Positions 17,450-24,914 of a stretch of 51,290 bases of DNA are shown one piece after another. The first letter of the stretch is position 1, and the number at the start of each line of letters is the position of its first letter. Made by a program: the position numbers and the translations under genes. The stretch lies in the NCBI GenBank assembly GCA_964631375.1, contig CAZVYQ010000016.1, positions 1-51,290 on the forward strand, in the 5' to 3' direction. This stretch comes from JAAYYM01 sp964631375. Its GTDB lineage: Bacteria > Bacillota > Clostridia > Lachnospirales > Lachnospiraceae. The notes beneath the pieces were generated by a model. That model did not search any database. It had not been told where the DNA came from and worked only from the letters and a program-made list of their open reading frames with translations.

Positions 17450-17578
17450 ATAAATCAAATGTTATGTATCGCATTAAAATGTACTTGATTATGCGAGGTG
17501 GTTTGTGCTATGATACGCGATGTATCGTTTCAGGAGGAAACTTCAGAAACAAACGCATTCTTGACAAAGAGGTGGCTT

Positions 17579-18079
17579 ATGAGCGAGGGAATCACACAGG
17601 TGTTCTGCGGCGAAGGTAAGGGGAAAACTACCGCTGCGATAGGACAGGCAATACGCGTAGCAAGTCAGGGGAGAAGTGTTTTTGTCATTCAGTTTTTAAA
17701 AGGGAAGAGTGGTACAGAGTTAGAGTATATCAAGCGATTAGAACCGGAGATCAAATTGTTTTCTTTTGAAAAATCAGAAGAGTTCTTTTCTGATCTATCA
17801 GTTGAAGAACAGCAGGAAGCAGTTAAGAACATCAGAAACGGACTTTGCTTTGCAAAGAAAGTATTGGTAACCGGAGAATGTGATCACTTAATTTTAGATG
17901 AGATTTTGGGATTAATTGATACCGGAATCATGAGTATCGAGGATTTGAAGGGAATCATAGATGCAAAACCGGAGGATGCAACACTGGTATTGACCGGCAT
18001 CCATTTGACACCGGAAGTGGCCTCAATGGTGGATGAGGTGTCACAGGTAATGACTGTTAAGTCGATGGCAGCAGTATAA
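17579..18079 (+). CDS. cobO: Cob(I)yrinic acid a,c-diamide adenosyltransferase (CobO/BtuR type)
   Basis: A 166-residue P-loop corrinoid adenosyltransferase that transfers the adenosyl group of ATP to cobalt(I) corrinoids. The P-loop is 'GEGKGKTT' (residues 11-18); 'FVIQFLKGK' and 'HLILDEILGLID' (Walker B-like) are family features, and 'VLTGIHLTPEV' corresponds to the usual 'LTGR' segment with a His in place of the common Arg. The ATG at 17579 gives the standard family N-terminus and has AGAGGTGG before it; an upstream ATG at 17510 or GTG at 17498 would add 23-27 residues. It stands alone, away from other cobalamin genes, and sits just downstream of the 13-bp repeat array. Confidence 0.88.
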   Translation: MSEGITQVFCGEGKGKTTAAIGQAIRVASQGRSVFVIQFLKGKSGTELEYIKRLEPEIKLFSFEKSEEFFSDLSVEEQQEAVKNIRNGLCFAKKVLVTGECDHLILDEILGLIDTGIMSIEDLKGIIDAKPEDATLVLTGIHLTPEVASMVDEVSQVMTVKSMAAV

Positions 18080-18123
18080 ATGTAAATGAATTATAGTATT
18101 TCATAAAGGAATCAAAATGATAG

Positions 18124-18165
18124 AAAGCCATTTAGTGGAAAAATCCATTTATATGGCTTTTTATT
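18124..18165 (+). terminator. Terminator after cobO
   Basis: An outer stem AAAGCCAT/ATGGCTTT encloses an inner GTGGA/TCCAT stem and is followed by TTTTTATTATT. Confidence 0.8.
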
Positions 18166-18194
18166 ATTATATGGATCAATCCAGTCTGTTTACA

Positions 18195-18465
18195 AACACG
18201 CATACGTATATAAATTCTCTTTGGATAAATTTTGTCAATTTGATTTACAATTGCCCAAAACGCATACATATATTTACATATATCAGCGCGTTTGGATAAT
18301 TTCTTTCATATAAGCCAGTAGTTGCACAAAATATGTAAATATATTACATATCATGGACAATTATTAAAATGAAAACAAGGAATTGTCCAAAGATATTACA
18401 AAATGTAAATATATGTTATGAAATTGGAAAGTAAAAAAGAATAAGTGAAGAGAATTGTCCAAAGC
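18195..18465 (+). repeat. Intergenic field of interleaved short repeats
   Basis: This gene-free stretch (cobO ends at 18079, the next gene starts at 18711) carries three recurring motifs. A CTTTGGACAATTC-like motif occurs six times in both orientations (18219-18230, 18248-18260, 18290-18302, 18354-18362, 18380-18392, 18452-18464; the last two are identical). ACGCATACRTATAT occurs at 18198 and 18260. ATGTAAATAT or its complement occurs near 18271, 18333 and 18402. No open frame or known RNA is seen. From 18465 to 18660 I see only AT-rich sequence with scattered ATGTAA motifs. Confidence 0.65.
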
Positions 18466-18710
18466 AGCAGCGGTATGTAATTTGATGTGAAATGTAATTT
18501 CGAAAACAAAGATGATACCGGTAGAATTTCGAGGTTGAAGAAAATGTAAAGGATTCCACAGCATTACTTAACCTTCTAATACAGATACAGTATTTTATAT
18601 AAAAGTGGTTTGATATTTACATCATTGATATCGGATATTAGAAATTTGACACAATATGCCTTTTTATGCTATGTTACATAAGACTTTTGAGTTTACAGAG
18701 GAATAAGGGG

Positions 18711-20702
18711 ATGCTAGGATTGATGCCGATAATAAATAAACAGAAAATTTTTGTTTCTATCCTTTTGCTGCAGCTCATACAGTTTTTGTTACAGGCAGAA
18801 TGCAAAGTACATGAGTACATGAATGTTAGTTACGTTTTGAATTATTCTTATGGAAAGGGTTCTCGACTTTTGATCGGATCGTTGGTGGACTTTCTGTTTC
18901 GAGGTCATCTGACGACATATCGTCTATATTTGTTTTACCTTGTATTTCTGGTTGTGGCTATGGTCTTAACGTCACTTGTTTTTACTCGCTTTATATATGA
19001 GACAAATAACAAGAACCGATTCTGCGGAAAGGTCTTTTTTGCACTGCTTTTTCTACTTGGTCCATCTTCATTAAAATACCTGGAGCGCAGTACAAATGTC
19101 GGCAGGTTTGATTTATATTTATTGATTATCGTTTTAACAGGTATCTTTATTATGGTATATATAAAACCATTCTGCCTGCAAATGCTATTGCTGACAGCGA
19201 TTTCTTGTCTGGCACTTTCTATACATCAGATATTTTTCTCAATCTTTCTTCCGTTATTTGGAGTATATGTGTTGTATCATTTTCTGTTTCGCAAAAGAAA
19301 ATGGTATGATTTTATGGTTGTATTATTATGTTTGATTGTTGTTGGAGGCGTTTTTGCCTATTTTCAGTTTTTTGCACAATTAAACTACCAGTCGTTTCCT
19401 GAACTCATGACGGTACTGGAGAATCGGACAGATCTTCCTTTGTCTGAGTTTTCCGTTGAATATGAGTATTTTAAAACCATCCGGGATCATTTGGTAAATT
19501 TGCAATGGATTAGGGGAGAGGAAAATGGTTACGTAAATTGTGTCGATCGAATGGGACTGGCAGCTATACAATTTATACAGTTATCCCCATTGCTCGTCAT
19601 ATTTTTTGGTATATGGAAGAGAATTCTAGATTTATGTAAACCAGAGGCAAGAAAGCAATACATAACTTTGTTTTTGCCAATACTATTGTATATACCTGCA
19701 TTTATCATTGCCTTTGACTGGCTGCGTTGGATTGCTGCAATGCTGATCATGATTACTTACATGCTCATTTTACTGTATTTGCTCGGAGAAACTGCGGTTA
19801 AGAGTACATTTTTGCAGTTTGGTGAAATGATTTTGGATAACAGGTTGTTAAGTTGCTCAATTCTGCTTTATATCTGCTCACTCGATGCTTTTGGTGCAAA
19901 TTCTTTCAATCCGCAGACGCTTGGTATCACGCACAATTTTAATTTTTCTGTTGCACTTCTTTTATTTGTTATTTTGTATGATATCGTGATTTATAATAAT
20001 TATTTTAAACGTGAAAATTCATTATTTAGTTTGATTTCTCTGCGAGCTTCTCTGAAACGTCGGAGAGATTCCATAAGTCAGTACAAGACATTTTATACTC
20101 GTCTTTTGATCTACACTGCATGTTTTACCACCTTTTTCCTGATCAACCCATTTTACGTTTTGATCTATGAGAACCAAGAGAGTCTGATCAATATTGTGGG
20201 TCCTTTTTTGATGATTTGGAGCACTTTCATCCTATATATCTATATGATGAGATTTTGGGGTGTATCCATACAAAATGAACAAGGAGAAATTGTAATCTCT
20301 GCAGTTTTGCGTTATTTACTGAGTGTGGTATTGTTACTGGGGATTATGTTTTTGCAGCATGGTTTTTTCTTCTCAGCAGCAGAGCAATTGGTTTATTTAA
20401 GAAGCGATAGCATATTGAAATGGTATTATCCGTTCCTACTTAGTACGGCAGTTTTCTTTGATTATAAAAAAAGCAGGCAATTCTTCAACTTAACAAAGGG
20501 TTCAATCAGTGGATGTATCATCGCGATTACAGGGTTGTTCCTAATGTGGAGTGAAGGGGGTATCAGCAGTATCAATTTATTGACTTGGGACAGTCTGTAC
20601 AGTAGCATGAAATATGCAGCTGCAATCTGCCTCATGGGAGTCATTCTCTATCAGTACTATATTAAAAAAGTCAGTTCAAAAATTTCCAATGATTCTGTAT
20701 AG
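18711..20702 (+). CDS. Polytopic membrane protein, possible glycosyltransferase or surface-polymer enzyme
   Basis: A 663-residue protein with roughly 14-16 hydrophobic segments spread over its whole length and short loops. 'CKVHEYMNVSYVLNYSYGKGSRLLIGSLVD' lies in the first large outside loop, and short charged loops such as 'RSTNVGRFD' follow early membrane helices, a layout seen in C-type (GT-C) glycosyltransferases, but no diagnostic catalytic Asp pair can be named with confidence. The ATG at 18711 follows AGAGGAATAAGGGG; an upstream in-frame ATG at 18666 lacks a ribosome site. Only 14 bases separate it from an LtaS-like transferase, so a shared role in building or decorating a cell-surface polymer is a fair inference. 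Confidence 0.6.
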   Translation: MLGLMPIINKQKIFVSILLLQLIQFLLQAECKVHEYMNVSYVLNYSYGKGSRLLIGSLVDFLFRGHLTTYRLYLFYLVFLVVAMVLTSLVFTRFIYETNNKNRFCGKVFFALLFLLGPSSLKYLERSTNVGRFDLYLLIIVLTGIFIMVYIKPFCLQMLLLTAISCLALSIHQIFFSIFLPLFGVYVLYHFLFRKRKWYDFMVVLLCLIVVGGVFAYFQFFAQLNYQSFPELMTVLENRTDLPLSEFSVEYEYFKTIRDHLVNLQWIRGEENGYVNCVDRMGLAAIQFIQLSPLLVIFFGIWKRILDLCKPEARKQYITLFLPILLYIPAFIIAFDWLRWIAAMLIMITYMLILLYLLGETAVKSTFLQFGEMILDNRLLSCSILLYICSLDAFGANSFNPQTLGITHNFNFSVALLLFVILYDIVIYNNYFKRENSLFSLISLRASLKRRRDSISQYKTFYTRLLIYTACFTTFFLINPFYVLIYENQESLINIVGPFLMIWSTFILYIYMMRFWGVSIQNEQGEIVISAVLRYLLSVVLLLGIMFLQHGFFFSAAEQLVYLRSDSILKWYYPFLLSTAVFFDYKKSRQFFNLTKGSISGCIIAITGLFLMWSEGGISSINLLTWDSLYSSMKYAAAICLMGVILYQYYIKKVSSKISNDSV

Positions 20703-20716
20703 ATAAGGGTAATTTC

Positions 20717-22609
20717 ATGGAAGATACATCTGAAAAATTAAATGAAACAGAACATAGATCAAGGAAACGGATTATGTTGTATCTACTAATCTGTCTCTTG
20801 AGTTCGGTTTTCGTCGGGTTTTTATATACATTGCTTCTGGAATGGTGTGTAAGTGGTGATTTCAGTTTTATTGGTCATTGGATATTTGATCAGACTATAA
20901 GCAGAAATTATTTCTTTAGCGTCATTTTGATTTCAGTTTTGACAATCACGTTGTACTGTTTCCTAACAGATTTTAGGTGGACAGTTTTGCTTGAGGGTAT
21001 TGTGTTGTTGGTACTGGCAGAAGCAGAGATTATGAAATATGATGTCAGAAGAGAACTGCTTCACTATCAAGAACTGTTTTTACAGTCGCTTATAAAAACA
21101 GGAACACATTCGGTCAAGATTACGATTTCTCCGAGAGTTGTGATTGGACTGGTGGTGGTTGTTCTTTTTTTTGTTTTGAGCAGTCTGTTACAAAAGAAGT
21201 TGAATCACCTAATCGATCATTTTAGTTTCAAGGAAAGAATCATGTGTATTGCATTAGGACTTGTAATGGCTGTCATTATCCTTCCCTCTACAGTGGATAC
21301 ATTTTATTACAGTTTATCAGAGAAACAAACAATTATGGATGTGCTGGATGCAGGGAAAAAGGAAGACAATCAGGTGTTATACAGATTCTTATATAGGAAT
21401 AACGGAAACATAGGCAATGAAGCGGCTGCGTATAAAACCCTCCTTTGGATGATAGAAGAAAATGAGGAGAAACAGCAGCAACAGGATCTGGATCAAGAAA
21501 CCGAATCAGGGCAATATCCTAATGTGATTGTTATCATGGCAGAATCCTTGTGGGATTTATCAAAGCTGGAGGGAGAAAACGTACACTTTTCGGAGTCTCC
21601 CATGGAACCACTCAGAAAGTACGAAGCCCGTTTTGGTAAGGGATCAATCTATACCAATATACAGGGTGGAGGAACAGTCAGTACAGAAGCCCAGTTCTTG
21701 TTAGGTATCAATACAAAATATGCGGCGAGTGCAGCGGTCTATGGTTGCCTGTCTTCCATACAACAGGACTCTATCCCTTCAATTGTAGAGTATTTCAAAG
21801 AACTACAATACAAGACGGTGGCAATTCATCCATATTATGGAGGTTTTTACGAGCGAGACGTGGTTTATCAAAAACTTGGATTTGACGATGTTTACTTTTC
21901 TGATGATATGAAATATCGTGACAGAACAGATCTCTTTATTTCAGATGAATCATTTTCCAAGGAAGTCATCGAACGATATCAAGAAAAGGATGATCGCCCT
22001 TTGTTTATGTTCGGTGTTACAGTAGGGGCACATGGAAAAGGGATGGATTATGAAGCCCCGGAACAAATCCATCAGCGATATACGATCATTCCTGAGACAT
22101 CCTACGAGTTAGATCGTGATGAAATGAGGCAACTGACTCACTATGCGAATTGTATCCATGAAACAGGAGAGGCATTTGATATGTTGGTCAACTATTTCTC
22201 ACAGACAGAAGAGCCAACGATTATTGTGATGTTTGGTGATCATATTCCGAATTTTCCAGAAAAAGTGGTTGAGAATAGCCAATTGACCGATCTGGAGAAG
22301 TATGAAACTCCGGTATATATGTGGAACAATTTTGGCGGACAGAAGATGTTGGAGGATTCTGTGGATGCAACCTACCTAAGTTCCATTATGTTGGATTATC
22401 TGAATATGCCAACATGTAATATGATAAAAATCAATCAACTTTTGATGAATCATTATCAGTATGATATACCGATTGGAGCAGCCGATGTCAATGGGCAAAG
22501 CATACAGCAGTACACACCATATGATGAAGAATTGTTGAAAAACATAAGGACAATCGATAATGCCATGTTAAGAGGCGGAGAGAGTTGCAGAGATATTTGG
22601 GAGTTTTGA
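20717..22609 (+). CDS. LtaS-like sulfatase-family phosphoglycerol transferase
   Basis: A 630-residue membrane enzyme of the lipoteichoic acid synthase/MdoB group. Five hydrophobic segments fill roughly residues 18-195, followed by an extracellular sulfatase-type domain. That domain has 'VIVIMAESLWDLS' (metal-binding Glu), the nucleophile region 'GGGTVSTEAQF' (candidate T320), 'AIHPYYGGFYERD', 'VGAHGKG' in place of the common 'NHGPY', and 'IVMFGDHIPNF' (metal Asp/His). These enzymes move glycerol-phosphate from phosphatidylglycerol onto a surface polymer or glycan. AAGGG precedes the start. It forms a pair with the polytopic membrane protein upstream; the acceptor polymer is unknown. Confidence 0.88.
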   Translation: MEDTSEKLNETEHRSRKRIMLYLLICLLSSVFVGFLYTLLLEWCVSGDFSFIGHWIFDQTISRNYFFSVILISVLTITLYCFLTDFRWTVLLEGIVLLVLAEAEIMKYDVRRELLHYQELFLQSLIKTGTHSVKITISPRVVIGLVVVVLFFVLSSLLQKKLNHLIDHFSFKERIMCIALGLVMAVIILPSTVDTFYYSLSEKQTIMDVLDAGKKEDNQVLYRFLYRNNGNIGNEAAAYKTLLWMIEENEEKQQQQDLDQETESGQYPNVIVIMAESLWDLSKLEGENVHFSESPMEPLRKYEARFGKGSIYTNIQGGGTVSTEAQFLLGINTKYAASAAVYGCLSSIQQDSIPSIVEYFKELQYKTVAIHPYYGGFYERDVVYQKLGFDDVYFSDDMKYRDRTDLFISDESFSKEVIERYQEKDDRPLFMFGVTVGAHGKGMDYEAPEQIHQRYTIIPETSYELDRDEMRQLTHYANCIHETGEAFDMLVNYFSQTEEPTIIVMFGDHIPNFPEKVVENSQLTDLEKYETPVYMWNNFGGQKMLEDSVDATYLSSIMLDYLNMPTCNMIKINQLLMNHYQYDIPIGAADVNGQSIQQYTPYDEELLKNIRTIDNAMLRGGESCRDIWEF

Positions 22610-22663
22610 CAAAATCAAAGAAAAAACACTTGTACTTTTGACAGAATATAAATAAAAATGTAT

Positions 22664-22692
22664 TTGACAGGACGACATACGAGTGCTATGAT
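22664..22692 (+). promoter_or_regulatory. Promoter of the lysine riboswitch-dapA transcript
   Basis: TTGACA (22664-22669), 17-base spacer, TATGAT (22687-22692): a near-consensus sigma-A promoter starting about 30 bases before the riboswitch. Confidence 0.85.
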
Positions 22693-22731
22693 ACCGATAA
22701 GTCCATCAGATACGGACAGACAATTTCATAA

Positions 22732-22956
22732 AAGGTAGAGGTCGCGTTTTTGAAGAGTACTGATTTGGATGTCGCAGAGAGCAGTCAGCATGGTCATGGA
22801 TTATGGCAGGCTGTGACAGATGAAGATTCAGGAAAGGCAACGACGCCGAAAGGGTAGGAGCAATCTGCACGAATATCCTTGGGCATGCATTTAATAAATG
22901 TATGACTGTCATTAATGTAAGCGAGAGGCTTACATGATGGAGGGCTATCATAAAAG
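22732..22956 (+). promoter_or_regulatory. Lysine riboswitch (L box)
   Basis: The conserved core elements occur in order: AGGTAGAGGTCGCG, AAGAGTACTGA (AGTA element), GGAAAGGCAACGACGCCGAA, CCTTGGGCA, GACTGTCATT and GATGGAGGGCTATC, which pairs with the 5' element as the basal stem. Length and spacing fit the lysine aptamer. A terminator lies about 25 bases downstream, so lysine would stop transcription before dapA. Aptamer limits are approximate. Confidence 0.93.
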
Positions 22957-22978
22957 ACAAGATATTTGTATATTATGA

Positions 22979-23007
22979 ATCGACCTTCATCCCGGGGTCG
23001 TTTTTTT
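22979..23007 (+). terminator. Riboswitch-controlled terminator
   Basis: The stem CGACC (22981-22985) with GGTCG (22996-23000) is followed by seven T residues, between the lysine aptamer and dapA. It is the expected expression platform. Confidence 0.85.
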
Positions 23008-23067
23008 GTGCGATATGCATAAATCGACTCAGGGTACATAACATTATTTCCATAGGAGGGAACAAAA

Positions 23068-23955
23068 ATGGCAATTTTCACAGGAGCAGGAGTAGCAATC
23101 GTCACACCATTCAAAGAGGATGGATCTATTAATTACGAGAAATTCGCAGAGCAGATCGAGTATCAGATCAAAGGTGGTACAGATGCAATTATCGTGTGCG
23201 GTACAACAGGAGAGGCATCTACACTCAGTCATGAGGAGCATCTTGCATGCATAGGATTTGTTGTTAAGCAAGTGAATAAGAGGATCCCGGTCATTGCCGG
23301 AACCGGTTCTAACTGCACAGAGACAGCCATCTATCTGTCGACAGAGGCTGAGAAGCTCGGAGCAGATGGACTGCTTGTGGTAACACCATACTATAACAAA
23401 GCAACACAGAAGGGTCTCAAGGAACATTTTACTATGGTTGCCAACAGTGTTAAGATCCCGATTCTTCTATATAATATTCCCGGAAGAACCGGCGGAGTCA
23501 ATATCCTCCCGGAAACAGTGGTTTCGCTGTGTAAGGAAGTAGAAAATATCGTAGGTGTAAAGGATGCAACGGATAACTTTTCTCAGATTGCAAGGATGAT
23601 GGCACTTGCTGACGGATGTGTTGATCTGTATTCAGGAAATGATAATCAGATCACACCGATGTTGGCATTGGGAGCAAAGGGAGTGATTTCAGTGTTGTCC
23701 AATGTGGCACCAAAACAGACGCATGATATCTGTGCAAAGTGGTTTGAGGGAAGCATTGCAGAGAGTACAAAATTACAGCTGGATGCAATCGATTTGGTAG
23801 GAGCATTGTTCTGTGAGGTCAATCCGATCCCTGTAAAACAGGCTATGAATTTCATGGGTATGGAAGCAGGCATCATGCGTAGGCCATTGACGACCATGGA
23901 ACCTGAGAATGCAGCAAGACTGAAAAAGGCAATGCAGGGCTATGGGTTATTATAG
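23068..23955 (+). CDS. dapA: 4-hydroxy-tetrahydrodipicolinate synthase
   Basis: A 295-residue DapA, which condenses aspartate semialdehyde with pyruvate at the start of the lysine/diaminopimelate branch. Signatures are 'GTTGEASTLSHEEH', 'VVTPYYNKATQKG', 'LLYNIPGRTGG', and the Schiff-base lysine K165 in 'VGVKDAT'. It forms a TIM barrel acting in the cytoplasm. The start follows AGGAGGG. It sits behind a lysine riboswitch and terminator and 53 bases before dapB, so both first steps of the branch are under lysine feedback at the RNA level. Confidence 0.97.
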   Translation: MAIFTGAGVAIVTPFKEDGSINYEKFAEQIEYQIKGGTDAIIVCGTTGEASTLSHEEHLACIGFVVKQVNKRIPVIAGTGSNCTETAIYLSTEAEKLGADGLLVVTPYYNKATQKGLKEHFTMVANSVKIPILLYNIPGRTGGVNILPETVVSLCKEVENIVGVKDATDNFSQIARMMALADGCVDLYSGNDNQITPMLALGAKGVISVLSNVAPKQTHDICAKWFEGSIAESTKLQLDAIDLVGALFCEVNPIPVKQAMNFMGMEAGIMRRPLTTMEPENAARLKKAMQGYGLL

Positions 23956-24008
23956 GACAAAATGATCAAAGTAACATAAAATGTTGACATAACTATGAAA
24001 GGAAGTAC

Positions 24009-24770
24009 ATGATGATAAAAATAATTATGCACGGCTGTAATGGCAGAATGGGTCAGATGATCACCGGAATCGTTGCAGCAGATGAGGATGTTGAGATCGT
24101 TACAGGTGTTGATGTATCCAATCATATCCAGAATCAATATCCGGTTGTCAAGAGCATCACAGACTGCGATACATCTGCAGATGTGGTCATAGATTTCGGG
24201 GCTGCCGTAGCTGTGGACGGATTGTTGGATTTCTGTGTGGCTAAGCAGATCCCATGTGTATTATGCACAACCGGTCTGAGTGAAGAACAGTTGAAAAAAC
24301 TCGAGGAAGCAAGCAAAAAGGTGGCAATCCTAAAATCAGCCAATATGTCCATGGGGATCAACCTGCTTATGAAGATTCTCAAGGAAATCACACCAACACT
24401 TGCAGAGGCAGGTTTTGATGTGGAGATCGTGGAAAAGCATCACAAGATGAAACTGGATGCACCGAGTGGGACAGCACTTGCCCTTGCAGATTCCATTAAT
24501 TCCTCTATGGATCAGGCATATCAGTATACATTTGACCGCAGTAAGGAGAAAAGGTTACGTGACAAATTTGAGATCGGGATATCAGCTGTTCGCGGTGGAA
24601 CGATTGTCGGTGATCATGATGTGATCTTTGCAGGTCAGGACGAAGTCATTACCTTTTCACATGTAGCTTATTCCAGAGCAATCTTTGCAAACGGTGCAGT
24701 ACAGGCGGCTAAGTTTTTAGCTGGAAAGCCGGCAGGACTGTATGACATGAGCCAGGTTGTGAATGTTTAA
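24009..24770 (+). CDS. dapB: 4-hydroxy-tetrahydrodipicolinate reductase
   Basis: A 253-residue DapB, the NAD(P)H-dependent enzyme following DapA in lysine and diaminopimelate synthesis. The N-terminal nucleotide-binding site is 'MHGCNGRMGQMI', with 'VVIDFG' and 'CTTGLSEEQ'. The substrate/catalytic region is 'VEKHHKMKLDAPSGTAL', with the conserved His-His-Lys cluster. A second ATG three bases downstream (24012) is better spaced from AAAGGA and may be the true start. The gene ends 15 bases before a strong terminator, closing the dapAB transcript. Confidence 0.97.
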   Translation: MMIKIIMHGCNGRMGQMITGIVAADEDVEIVTGVDVSNHIQNQYPVVKSITDCDTSADVVIDFGAAVAVDGLLDFCVAKQIPCVLCTTGLSEEQLKKLEEASKKVAILKSANMSMGINLLMKILKEITPTLAEAGFDVEIVEKHHKMKLDAPSGTALALADSINSSMDQAYQYTFDRSKEKRLRDKFEIGISAVRGGTIVGDHDVIFAGQDEVITFSHVAYSRAIFANGAVQAAKFLAGKPAGLYDMSQVVNV

Positions 24771-24785
24771 ACAAAATAAAATCAG

Positions 24786-24824
24786 AGCACACAAGAGCAT
24801 GATGCGATTGTGTGCTTTTTGTTT
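24786..24824 (+). terminator. Terminator of dapAB
   Basis: A nine-bp perfect stem (24786-24794 with 24808-24816) and TTTTGTTTG tail. Confidence 0.88.
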
Positions 24825-24914
24825 GTGGTGAGTCCGGCAAAGCTAGACTACACTAGCCTTGCAGATTCTCCCTGTAGAGATTATAATGATGATAGCATGA
24901 ATGGAGGGGACACC

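Noticed and set aside
17160..17470. CRISPR array
   Set aside because: The 13-bp units are contiguous and degenerate, with no unique spacers of regular length, and no cas genes are present.
17175..17474. A 99-codon hydrophobic open frame on the minus strand with a 13-residue period
   Set aside because: It lies wholly in the 13-bp repeat array. The repeat unit has few stop codons, so long frames arise by chance; there is no ribosome site and no family-like content.
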